Assembly (NCBI GenBank): GCA_964401615.1
Contig: CAYNZF010000073.1
Span: 1 to 10,318 of the forward strand
DNA length: 10,318 nt
DNA from: JAXGQD01 sp964401615
Lineage (GTDB): Bacteria > Bacillota > Clostridia > Saccharofermentanales > Fastidiosipilaceae
Direction of reading: 5' to 3'
In this document: positions 1-5,488 of the stretch, piece by piece
How positions within the stretch are numbered: position 1 is the first letter of the stretch
How the letters are laid out: each line of letters opens with the position of its first letter
Made by a program: the position numbers and the translations under genes
The notes under the pieces: generated by a model
Databases searched by the model: none
What the model saw: only the letters and a program-made list of their open reading frames with translations
What the model was told of the DNA's origin: nothing

Positions 1-2
1 AC

Positions 3-326
3 GGTGTACCTATAATCGTATCTGATTATGGAAAAGAGGCGTTCTCATTTGACGACGGCATCCTAAAAGTTACCATTAAGTTTGCATACGAACCGGATGC
101 CGTATTGGCAAGAAAATATAAGGAAGTAACGAAAACACAGCTAACAGACAATCAGAAGAATGTATATGATTGTCTAAAAATGAACCCCAGGGCGTCCCTG
201 CAGAAAGTTGCGGATGAAATGCAGTTAAGCCTGGCGGGGGTAAAGAAGATTGCATTAAGACTTCAAACTTTAGGGTTACTAGAACGTGTAGGATCGAAAA
301 AAGATGGATATTGGCTTGTAAAGTAG
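3..326 (+). CDS. C-terminal part of a probable AlbA/Schlafen-type ATP-binding transcriptional regulator (start outside window)
   Basis: The frame is open from the left edge to a TAG at 324-326, so only about 107 C-terminal residues are visible. The last 60 residues (from TDNQKNVYDCL) read as a winged helix-turn-helix: helix, turn, recognition helix around LSLAGVKKIALRLQTLG, then the wing LLERVGSKKDGYWLVK. The upstream part (SFDDGILKVTIKF) resembles the end of the divergent ATPase module of proteins annotated as ATP-binding protein or RecG-like regulators (AlbA_2 plus HATPase_c_4). In that family the C-terminal winged helix binds DNA. The visible TTG at 105 is internal; coding continues upstream without a stop. 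The family call is inference from the C-terminal pattern only, since the diagnostic N-terminal domain is not in the window. The winged-helix call is firmer. Confidence 0.7.
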   Translation, partial: GVPIIVSDYGKEAFSFDDGILKVTIKFAYEPDAVLARKYKEVTKTQLTDNQKNVYDCLKMNPRASLQKVADEMQLSLAGVKKIALRLQTLGLLERVGSKKDGYWLVK

Positions 327-354
327 ACTTTAAAAGTAAACTATAAGTAGACTT
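321..354. repeat. Three tandem 10-bp AAGTARACTW repeats
   Basis: AAGTAGACTT occurs at 321-330 and again at 345-354, with the variant AAGTAAACTA at 334-343 between them. Start-to-start distances are 13 and 11 bp, close to one helical turn. Each outer unit is itself a short palindrome (AAGT-AG-ACTT). The first unit includes the stop codon of the preceding regulator gene. Iterated half-palindromic units of this kind are typical of operators, and the preceding gene encodes a winged-helix protein, but binding is an inference. Confidence 0.5.
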
Positions 355-386
355 AATGATCCGACTGTGGGTGGCAGATAATTACT

Positions 387-443
387 GACTTATTCCCTCG
401 AACAAGCAAAACATTTCGACTTATTCCCGTCGACGGGGAATAA
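387..443 (+). repeat. 11-bp direct repeat with a hairpin on the second copy
   Basis: GACTTATTCCC is found at 387-397 and 418-428, 31 bp apart. The second copy forms the 5' arm of a hairpin, TTATTCCC (421-428) with GGGAATAA (436-443), whose 12-bp core CCCGTCGACGGG (426-437) is a perfect palindrome. Just after the first copy lies GAACAAGCA (400-408). It is identical to the 3' arm of the large hairpin at 501-534 and could pair with that hairpin's 5' arm instead. No T-run follows, so it does not look like an ordinary terminator. Confidence 0.5.
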
Positions 444-458
444 ACAATTATTCTTCTA

Positions 459-630
459 GACATCAGAACGAACGTATCGTTCCACGTTGAGACAGTCGTT
501 CTGCTTGTTCAGAAGCGCAGGACTGAACAAGCAGCAACACAGGCGATGTAACAACTGCTCTGCCAGAGGGGTCAAATCTCCTGCGGAGATTTGGGGCACC
601 CAGGACGGCTGAGACGGTCGTCTTGATGTC
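459..630 (+). ncRNA. Candidate structured RNA or leader upstream of the cysteine hydrolase gene
   Basis: This 172-nt stretch folds by eye into a closed multi-branched structure. The closing helix is GACATCA (459-465) with TGATGTC (624-630). Inside are GAACGA/TCGTTC (466-471 with 496-501); the perfect 12-bp hairpin CTGCTTGTTCAG (501-512) with CTGAACAAGCAG (523-534) and a 10-nt loop; CTCT/AGAG (558-561 with 565-568); the perfect 9-bp hairpin CAAATCTCC (573-581) with GGAGATTTG (585-593) and a 3-nt loop, extended by GGGT/ACCC (569-572 with 598-601); and GACG/CGTC (604-607 with 619-622). It ends about 75 nt before the ATG of the isochorismatase-family gene, on the same strand. I do not recognise it as TPP, lysine, glycine, cobalamin, guanidine, c-di-GMP, T-box, RNase P, SRP or tmRNA. 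It could be a cis-regulatory leader, an independent small RNA, or the structured end of a mobile element. The helices are seen; the function is unknown. Confidence 0.5.
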
Positions 631-652
631 ACGAAACTAGCTTGAAGAAACA

Positions 653-679
653 TCACAGCAGCCGGTGAGACATTTTTTT
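653..679 (+). terminator. Weak hairpin followed by a T7 run in the leader (possible attenuator)
   Basis: TCAC (653-656) can pair with GTGA (665-668) across an 8-nt loop, and a run of seven T (673-679) starts 5 nt later. The stem is short and the gap to the T-run is long, so intrinsic termination would be inefficient. Its position between the structured leader and the ribosome binding site of the next gene (689-696) is what an attenuator would need. Low confidence. Confidence 0.2.
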
Positions 680-703
680 GACAAACACAAGGAGAGAAAA
701 TAT

Positions 704-1201
704 ATGGATGCAAAAGCACTTGTTATCATAGATATTCAGAACGACATCACGAAAAACTACAAGAAAATCATAGATAATATCAACAGCGCCATAGATTGGG
801 CTGTGAGCAAAGGCATGCACGTTGTGTACATCAAGCACAACAATCTTTCCGCGGGTACACGCACCTTCAAGTCTGACAGCAAGGGCGCAGAGCTTGTTCC
901 TGAGATGAAGATCGTATCGGAAAACATATTCCTGAAAACCAAGGGCAACGCACTGACAAGTGAAAAATTTGCCGCATATATCGAGGCAAACGGCATAAAC
1001 GAGTTTTATATCACCGGTGCAGATGCCACCGCCTGCGTGAAATCCACCTGCTTCAATATGGCCAAGGCCGGCTGCACCGTACATGTCATTTCCGACTGTG
1101 TCACCAGCTATGACCTGAAAAAAATGGACGAAATGCTCATCTATTACGCAGACAAGGGCTGTGAAGTCAAGACGCTCGCTGAATTTATAGGAAATTTGTA
1201 A
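704..1201 (+). CDS. Isochorismatase-family cysteine hydrolase
   Basis: This 165-aa protein belongs to the cysteine hydrolase superfamily that includes nicotinamidase, isochorismatase and ureidoacrylate amidohydrolase. The catalytic triad is visible: Asp10 in LVIIDIQND, Lys78 in FLKTKGNAL, and the nucleophile Cys111 in GADATACV, which also carries the cis-peptide/oxyanion segment. The length is at the short end of the family, and the active-site residues are all in their usual order and spacing. The ATG at 704 is preferred because AAGGAGAG (689-696) sits 7 nt upstream; an in-frame GTG at 665 would add 13 unlikely residues. Substrate cannot be told from sequence. The nicotinamidase metal-binding DxHxxH motif is not seen, so another amide or imide is more likely. 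The gene is not obviously in an operon and has an unusually structured leader (459-630). Confidence 0.9.
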   Translation: MDAKALVIIDIQNDITKNYKKIIDNINSAIDWAVSKGMHVVYIKHNNLSAGTRTFKSDSKGAELVPEMKIVSENIFLKTKGNALTSEKFAAYIEANGINEFYITGADATACVKSTCFNMAKAGCTVHVISDCVTSYDLKKMDEMLIYYADKGCEVKTLAEFIGNL

Positions 1202-1864
1202 GAATCAAAGAAGCTGTTTAAAATACAGTGTAAAGATAATTTAAATCGCAAGAGATAGTCGTATTGGCGATTGGAACGAAATGTTTAAAGATTTTAATTG
1301 AGCGAATTGAGCGAAAATTTAGTTTTGCATTCTTCTAATTATTCGAGTGTAGTGGATAGGTTCCCTATAACTTCAATACGATTGCTATGTTTCCCCAACC
1401 CTCGAAACCACAAAAAAACCATTGAACTGTTTCCACTAAGGTAAAATACGAGGATTTGCAACTGACACCAATGCTGTCCACTTGGGACCCGCAAGAGCCG
1501 TCATAAATTTTCAGCATTCCCTCAACAAACCGTATGTGAGGTTTTCCTTCTATGGTTTTCCTATGATATTCTTCACGTTCATTGGGGCTTTCCTAAGCCA
1601 GCTTCATGAATCCATATTTTGATTGATCTGTACTCATATAAAGACAAAGCCATTGCTATGTTCGCTTACCCCTAAAAAACTCAAAAGGTCGCAGGCCCGT
1701 TCCCTCTTACGTCAGATGGCAAAATGGCTGCTGACATATTGAAAAAGATTCGGGCCCCCTAAAATCCAGAGGTTTCCAGACTACAAGCGGATATCGCTCA
1801 TTTTCGTTGTGCGACCACTCCAGGCAGCGACCTCTTGCGAATCCGACCGGGGAGGCATTCGCTG
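1202..1864. other. Long gap with no intact gene, probably decayed mobile-element or gene remnants
   Basis: About 660 bp without a supportable intact ORF separates the cysteine hydrolase from the dehydrogenase. Read on the minus strand, around 1510-1640, there is a short coding-like stretch (including TDQSKYGFMKLA and, after a stop, GKPHIRFVEGM). The same DNA resembles the 3' half of a group II intron domain V (CCTCACATACGGTTTG on the minus strand), but its 5' arm pairs poorly. A 7-bp inverted repeat, AATGCTG/CAGCATT, flanks about 1470-1522. GAGCGAATT/GAGCGAAAA is directly repeated near 1300. This fits a degenerate insertion, but no terminal repeats or target duplication could be assigned. Confidence 0.3.
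1837..1862 (-). terminator. Hairpin just after the SDR stop codon
   Basis: GCGAAT (1837-1842) pairs with ATTCGC (1857-1862), starting 2 nt after the minus-strand stop codon at 1865-1867. The loop contains GC-rich bases that can extend the stem. No T-run follows on the minus strand, so it may be a transcript-end stabiliser rather than an intrinsic terminator. Confidence 0.3.
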
Positions 1865-3148
1865 TTATTTTGAAAGAGCGTCCAGATCCTTGAAAAACGC
1901 TTCGGCTTTCTCTTTGGGGATACCGGTGGCAGGAATCTCGCAAAGCGCCTTGAAAGTTAGCCCGTAAGCCATTTTAGCCTGTTCGTTTTCGGAAAAGCCG
2001 GGCAGGTACTGCTCGACGATCTTTGCTCCCTCGGGTACCTCCATGATGGCAGCGATGGTGCTGTCCGAGTTCAGTTTCCCGTCGCCGACGCCGACAAGTT
2101 CCGGGTGTCTCCACATTAGTATGTTTCTCTGCCCTGCTGCGATTCCCCCGTCCACAGGGATGGCGGCGCCGGTGATGAACCGGGCCATGTCCGAGGCCAA
2201 AAACAGCGCCAGCCAGGCACATTCCTCGGGTTTACCCATGCGCCCTGCCGGTATCTGGTCAATGAAAAAGTCCAGCGTCTCGGCAGGAGCCACGTCATAC
2301 ATGGATGTCAGCGTGTGGCCTGGGCATATTGCGTTTACCGTGAGGTTGTAGGGGGCATATTCCATCGCGGCTGATTTGGTCATGCCTACAACGCCCTGTT
2401 TTGTGGCGACATAAAGCCCCATTCCCGACTGGGGCATCAGTCCGGCAATGGAAGCGATGTTGATGATGAAACCGCTTTCGGATTTGCTTTTGAAGATGGC
2501 CTCGGCGCCATACTTCATCCCCGCGAAGACACCCTTTAAGTTGAGATCCATGATTCTCTCGCAGTCTTCGATTGTGTTTTCGTGCAGGGGCGTTCCGCCC
2601 ATGCCAATACCCGAGTTGTTGACGATGCCGTCGAGGCGGCCGTAGCTGTTGACGGCGAAATCAACCAGGGCTTTGATTTCAGCCGGTTTACTTGCATCCG
2701 TTTTGAAATACAGCGCGTCTCCGCCGGTGGCCTTGATGGAGTCAACAACCTGCAGCCCTTTGACCGGGTCGCGATTCGCGCACACGACCTTCATGCCGTG
2801 ATCCGCATAACATCTGGCGATGGCTTCACCGATTCCTCTGCTCGCCCCGGTCACAATGACGACTTTGCCGCTCACGCTGCCAAAATCCAAGTTCTTTCGG
2901 TTCTCCGCAGCCGCGGCGCCGGCCGATGGCTCTTTTCTGCCCAAAGCGTTGAGTTTTTCAGTGAGCAATTGAATCTCTTCAGGACTATACCCCGCCTGTG
3001 GGTATTTAATCAGGTCGCTGAATTTCATCCCCATCGCCAACTTGATCATCGGATTAGCCGAGAAGCGCGGACGCAGCTCCTCAACGATTGCTCTGGCCTC
3101 GGGATTGGCCAAAATCTCTTTCAGTTTGCTATCAACACTAATATTCAT
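1865..3148 (-). CDS. Short-chain dehydrogenase/reductase with related helical modules at both ends
   Basis: This 427-aa protein has a classical NAD(P)-dependent SDR core at residues ~90-340: cofactor motif TGASRGIG (100-107), NNSG (177-180), Asn203, Ser233, Tyr246 and Lys250 (YVATK), then NAICPG (272-277). The catalytic tetrad is complete, so it should interconvert an alcohol and a ketone; the substrate is unknown. A usual SDR of this type is ~250 aa. The extra length is an N-terminal module (8-70) and a C-terminal module (363-425) that resemble each other: both have an acidic helix, a Pro/Gly-containing turn, then MIKLAMGMKFSDLIKYP versus AKMAYGLTFKALCEIP, then a final helix ending in L-[ND]-AL. 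An Ala-rich linker (74-82) follows the first. The ATG at 3148 has a strong AAGGAGGTG 4 nt upstream (3153-3161). It stands alone, divergent from the DUF362 gene. The SDR call is firm; the role of the end modules is unknown, perhaps oligomerisation or partner docking. Confidence 0.92.
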   Translation of the reverse strand: MNISVDSKLKEILANPEARAIVEELRPRFSANPMIKLAMGMKFSDLIKYPQAGYSPEEIQLLTEKLNALGRKEPSAGAAAAENRKNLDFGSVSGKVVIVTGASRGIGEAIARCYADHGMKVVCANRDPVKGLQVVDSIKATGGDALYFKTDASKPAEIKALVDFAVNSYGRLDGIVNNSGIGMGGTPLHENTIEDCERIMDLNLKGVFAGMKYGAEAIFKSKSESGFIINIASIAGLMPQSGMGLYVATKQGVVGMTKSAAMEYAPYNLTVNAICPGHTLTSMYDVAPAETLDFFIDQIPAGRMGKPEECAWLALFLASDMARFITGAAIPVDGGIAAGQRNILMWRHPELVGVGDGKLNSDSTIAAIMEVPEGAKIVEQYLPGFSENEQAKMAYGLTFKALCEIPATGIPKEKAEAFFKDLDALSK

Positions 3149-3221
3149 GGCGCACCTCCTTCATCACGTGCTTTTTAATAAACTTAGCAAAATTCTGCAA
3201 TTTAAGCCATATTTTTTTCAT
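3138..3221 (-). CDS. Possible 27-aa basic leader peptide overlapping the SDR start
   Basis: On the minus strand an ATG at 3219-3221, preceded by CAGGTG about 5 nt away, opens a frame of 27 codons starting MKKIWLKLQNF and rich in Lys. It ends in a TAG 11 nt inside the SDR gene. An earlier in-frame ATG at 3246-3248 would give 36 aa with a hydrophobic start (MAVLISGAV). The overlap would allow translational coupling. It could equally be chance, or the tail of a deleted upstream gene. I recognise no family. Confidence 0.2.
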   Translation of the reverse strand: MKKIWLKLQNFAKFIKKHVMKEVRHEY

Positions 3222-3248
3222 AACAGCACCTGAAATAAGCACGGCCAT

Positions 3249-3515
3249 CCAGGCGTTACGAAAACAAATAGGGGGAGCTCGGAAAGCTTAGTTCAAATTT
3301 TTTTACTGGTTTTTCAAAGTGAAAAAATGAACGTTGAAATTGGTGATTTATCTTGCTGCGAGGATTTCTCCGAAGAGAGATTGCGTCACCAATTAAGAGA
3401 ATGTGATTTCTTAGGGTCTGAACAGATTAGAATGGGTGTTTTTATGAAATAACAGGGATAGAAAGAGTAGAATGGATAAAGGAAATTTATAGTACAAGCA
3501 GGTGAGGATATCAGT
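3249..3515. other. Divergent intergenic region between SDR and DUF362 genes
   Basis: No gene is supported here. The region is AT-rich and must carry the promoters of both divergent genes. For the minus strand a weak candidate, TTGCAG then 17 bp then TAAAAA, lies nearer the SDR gene. The plus side contains the inverted repeat described separately (3338-3394). AGAATGG is repeated near 3430 and 3470. The DUF362 ribosome binding site AGGTGAGG (3500-3507) closes the region. Confidence 0.5.
3338..3394 (+). promoter_or_regulatory. 9-bp inverted repeat enclosing two small hairpins (possible RNA three-way junction or operator)
   Basis: AATTGGTGA (3338-3346) pairs perfectly with TCACCAATT (3386-3394). 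The 39 nt between contain CTTG-ctg-CGAG (with one G-U pair) and TCTC-CGAA-GAGA, so the transcript could form a compact 57-nt three-way junction. It lies about 120 nt upstream of the DUF362 start, on the same strand. As DNA the arms are far apart for a simple dimer operator, so an RNA element is somewhat more likely. It matches no riboswitch class that I know. The pairing is seen; any function is inference. Confidence 0.35.
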
Positions 3516-4655
3516 ATGTCTAAAGTAGCAATCGTCTATTGTGGAAGTTATGAACATAGTGAAGTTAAAAAAGCCGTTGATAGAGGCTTTGACTTGCTTG
3601 GTGGCGCTTCGGTTTTTGCCCGTTCTAACGAGAAGATTCTGATCAAGCCCAATTGGCTATCTGCAGATCCGCCTGAAAAATGTGTTACAACACATCCCGC
3701 TGTTTTCAAGGCTGTATCGGAAGTGCTTCAGAGTGAGGGTGCGACACTTTCATATGGTGACTCTCCGGCTTTCCAAAGTCCTGAAACGGCCGCGAAACGG
3801 ACCGGGATATCGGCAATTGCCGAAGAACTGAATATCCCGCTTGCCGATTTTAAGACCGGAAAAGAAGTCCATTTTAAAGATGGGTATCAGAATAAGAAAT
3901 TCACGATCGCACATGCTGTCCTGGAAAATGATGGTGTCATCAGTCTGCCAAAAATGAAGACACATGGATTTCAAAGAGTTACCGGAGCGATAAAAAACCA
4001 ATTCGGCTGCATACCCGGAGCGCTGAAAGGCGAATTTCACGTGAAAACGCCGGATGCGTATGATTTTGCCAGAATGTTGATCGATCTGAATTCTTATATT
4101 CATCCGAGACTCTATATCATGGATGGCATTTTCGCGATGGAAGGGAATGGTCCTAAGGGCGGCAAGACTAAAAAGATGAATGTGCTGCTTTTTTCGACCG
4201 ATCCCATTGCCCTTGATGCGACCATGTGCAGACTGATGAATTTGGATCCTGCACTGGTTCTGACGAATAAAGCCGGAATGGAAATGGGCGCCGGAACTTA
4301 TCTAAAAAATGATATTGAAATTCTGGGGGATTCGATCGAGAAGTTCATAGCCTTGGATTTTGATGTCAATAGAGAGCCTGAAAAACCTTTCAAAAAGAGC
4401 GGTGGAATCCAGTTTGTCAAAAACGCAATTACGCCCAGACCCTATATCGTGCCAGAGCATTGCGTCAAATGCGGTATTTGCGTGAGTATGTGCCCGGTAG
4501 AACCCAAAGCGGTCGACTGGCATGACGGGAATAAAAATAATCCGCCATCCTACAAATATGACAGGTGCATCCGCTGCTATTGCTGCCAGGAACTTTGCCC
4601 TGAAAGCGCGATTCATATAAAAAAACCCTTTATTCGCAGTATCTTCAGTAAATGA
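3516..4655 (+). CDS. DUF362 domain protein with C-terminal 2x[4Fe-4S] ferredoxin domain
   Basis: This 379-aa protein has an N-terminal DUF362 domain (about 1-270). Family-typical blocks are LIKPNWLSADPPEKCVTTHP, YGDSPAFQSP, SLPKMKTHGFQRVTGAIKN with FGCIPGALKGEFH, MDGIFAMEGNGPKGG and LFSTDPIALDA. The C-terminus is a bacterial-type dicluster ferredoxin: CVKCGICVSMCP (Cys316, 319, 322, 326) and CIRCYCCQELCP (Cys351, 354, 357, 361, with an extra Cys356), separated by 23 residues. Each motif can bind one [4Fe-4S] cluster. No signal peptide or membrane segment is seen, so it is cytoplasmic. This two-domain architecture is common in strict anaerobes and methanogens; the reaction of DUF362 is not established, and electron transfer is inferred from the clusters only. 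The ATG at 3516 follows AGGTGAGG (3500-3507). The gene appears to be a single transcription unit with a structured leader. Confidence 0.93.
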   Translation: MSKVAIVYCGSYEHSEVKKAVDRGFDLLGGASVFARSNEKILIKPNWLSADPPEKCVTTHPAVFKAVSEVLQSEGATLSYGDSPAFQSPETAAKRTGISAIAEELNIPLADFKTGKEVHFKDGYQNKKFTIAHAVLENDGVISLPKMKTHGFQRVTGAIKNQFGCIPGALKGEFHVKTPDAYDFARMLIDLNSYIHPRLYIMDGIFAMEGNGPKGGKTKKMNVLLFSTDPIALDATMCRLMNLDPALVLTNKAGMEMGAGTYLKNDIEILGDSIEKFIALDFDVNREPEKPFKKSGGIQFVKNAITPRPYIVPEHCVKCGICVSMCPVEPKAVDWHDGNKNNPPSYKYDRCIRCYCCQELCPESAIHIKKPFIRSIFSK

Positions 4656-4659
4656 ACCA

Positions 4660-4776
4660 TCACGAGGGCTTGTGATTCAGCCCCTCTAAATACGCCGCGA
4701 TTTCTGTAAATAAACTGACGATGGTACCATAGCCGGTATGGTGCTGAAATTCAGGATAGCTTAGATGGCGGGTCGT
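4660..4776 (-). pseudogene. Possible C-terminal gene remnant, minus strand, no start codon
   Basis: A 38-codon frame ending in TGA at 4660-4662 reads like real protein (it includes LSYPEFQHHTGYGTIVSLF followed by TEIAAYLEGL) yet has no ATG, GTG or TTG and is closed upstream by a TAA at 4777-4779. It lies directly downstream of the 134-aa gene on the same strand. The amphipathic C-terminal helix pattern suggests the tail of a lost gene. I do not recognise the family. A chance frame of this length is possible. Confidence 0.25.
4664..4686 (+). terminator. Hairpin after the DUF362 gene
   Basis: GAGGGCT (4664-4670) pairs with AGCCCCTC (4679-4686) with one bulged C, starting 9 nt after the TGA. 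The loop is 8 nt. TAAATA follows rather than a clear T-run, so intrinsic termination is uncertain. A second hairpin, ACCATA-GCCGG-TATGGT, lies further on near 4723-4742 between the two convergent genes. Confidence 0.35.
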
Positions 4777-4805
4777 TTAATGAAAAAAGCAACTGGCCGG
4801 TTCAT

Positions 4806-5210
4806 TTAGATATCTTCAATGTTTTTGATTACATTCATGCTTGCAGGACCTGTTTTGTGATAGCAGGACGCCGATATGAAGTAATAACCTTTAGCGTATT
4901 TAGGAAGATTTTTTTGACTGCTGATCTCATAGCCAAAGGGTTTGAGGATCGTTTTAACCATCCTTCCTACAGCTTTTCTGGTAAAGTCATCCGTCATATC
5001 AATGGAAGGGTTTTTGAGACCATCGTAAAATTTTTTGATTGTTTCGACGCGCGCTGCAAGGGCCGGATAGCCTGCATCGGATGTGTCAATCATTGCGATA
5101 ATGCTTTCATCCGTTGAGAGCAGTTCAAAAAGTTCGATTGCTGTCGGATTACCCTCAAATTTGGAACAGCTTGGGTTTTCTTTGATAAAGTCAATAAATG
5201 TGGCTTTCAT
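4806..5210 (-). CDS. Conserved-looking small protein of unknown function (134 aa)
   Basis: I do not recognise a named domain. The 134-aa protein starts MKATFIDFIKENPSCSKFEG and is mixed alpha/beta with a helical middle (ALAARVETIKKFYDGL; DFTRKAVGRMVKTILKPFGY). It has no signal peptide, membrane segment or metal motif; Cys15 and a Cys-Tyr-His near residue 116 are the notable polar residues. Coding is supported by a good AAGGAGAG (5217-5224) 6 nt before the ATG and by a well-placed promoter (TTGACT, 17 bp, TAATAT). It is likely cytoplasmic and monocistronic, convergent with DUF362. A palindrome overlapping its -10 box suggests repression by an unknown regulator. Confidence 0.8.
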   Translation of the reverse strand: MKATFIDFIKENPSCSKFEGNPTAIELFELLSTDESIIAMIDTSDAGYPALAARVETIKKFYDGLKNPSIDMTDDFTRKAVGRMVKTILKPFGYEISSQKNLPKYAKGYYFISASCYHKTGPASMNVIKNIEDI

Positions 5211-5241
5211 GCTTTTCTCTCCTTTTTATATGTGCAAATTC

Positions 5242-5278
5242 ATATATGTATATTAGCATATATAAAATCAAAAGTCAA
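5242..5278 (-). promoter_or_regulatory. Promoter of the 134-aa gene with an overlapping palindrome
   Basis: On the minus strand -35 TTGACT (5273-5278) and -10 TAATAT (5250-5255) are separated by exactly 17 bp, a near-consensus sigma-70/SigA promoter, about 40 bp from the ATG. The perfect 7-bp inverted repeat ATATATG (5242-5248) with CATATAT (5257-5263) is centred on the -10 box. This is where a repressor of the ArsR, PadR or MarR type would bind; the identity of the regulator is not known. Confidence 0.6.
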
Positions 5279-5306
5279 AGTCCAGCACTTGTCCAAGGCT
5301 AATGGG

Positions 5307-5429
5307 TCATTGCTTAGATTTTCCAAGTCCGTTTGGCAATTTTTTGAAATATTGTTCATGAAAAATATCGGCAAAGTCTGATATGGTGATTTTAGATACC
5401 GCTTCATTTGAAAAACGACCATTCTCACT
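5307..5429 (-). pseudogene. Possible C-terminal gene remnant, minus strand, no start codon
   Basis: A 40-codon minus-strand frame ending in TGA at 5307-5309 contains VSKITISDFADIFHEQYF and KKLPNGLGKSKQ, which has the composition of a genuine protein. It has no usable start codon and is closed upstream by TAA at 5430-5432. An overlapping minus-strand frame with a start (from 5452) looks less like protein. It may be the tail of a gene lost when the XRE regulator region was placed here. Family unknown; chance is possible. Confidence 0.2.
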
Positions 5430-5488
5430 TTATGTCCTGTGTTTTCCGCCATCGAAAAACTATTCTGTCAATGAAGGGGGGTCTTCTC

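Noticed and set aside
387..428. CRISPR-like reading of the GACTTATTCCC direct repeat
   Set aside because: Only two 11-bp copies exist, with one 20-bp interval and no cas gene; far too short for an array.
459..630. TPP-riboswitch reading of the leader (CTGAGA and GGGGCACCC strings)
   Set aside because: The strings are in the wrong order and the second conserved TPP segment is missing.
456..719. Minus-strand ORF of 87 codons across the structured leader
   Set aside because: Its composition (many Cys, Leu, Pro) comes from hairpin sequence, and it lacks a ribosome site and overlaps the hydrolase start.
653..1084. Long minus-strand ORF inside the cysteine hydrolase gene
   Set aside because: It is the antisense shadow of a gene with a complete catalytic triad.
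2582..3178. 198-codon plus-strand ORF opposite the SDR gene
   Set aside because: The SDR on the other strand has all family motifs; this frame shows no domain and arises from GC-rich codon use.
5240..5452. 70-codon minus-strand ORF with a start codon
   Set aside because: It overlaps the promoter of the 134-aa gene and reads less like protein than the alternate frame; it has no clear ribosome site.
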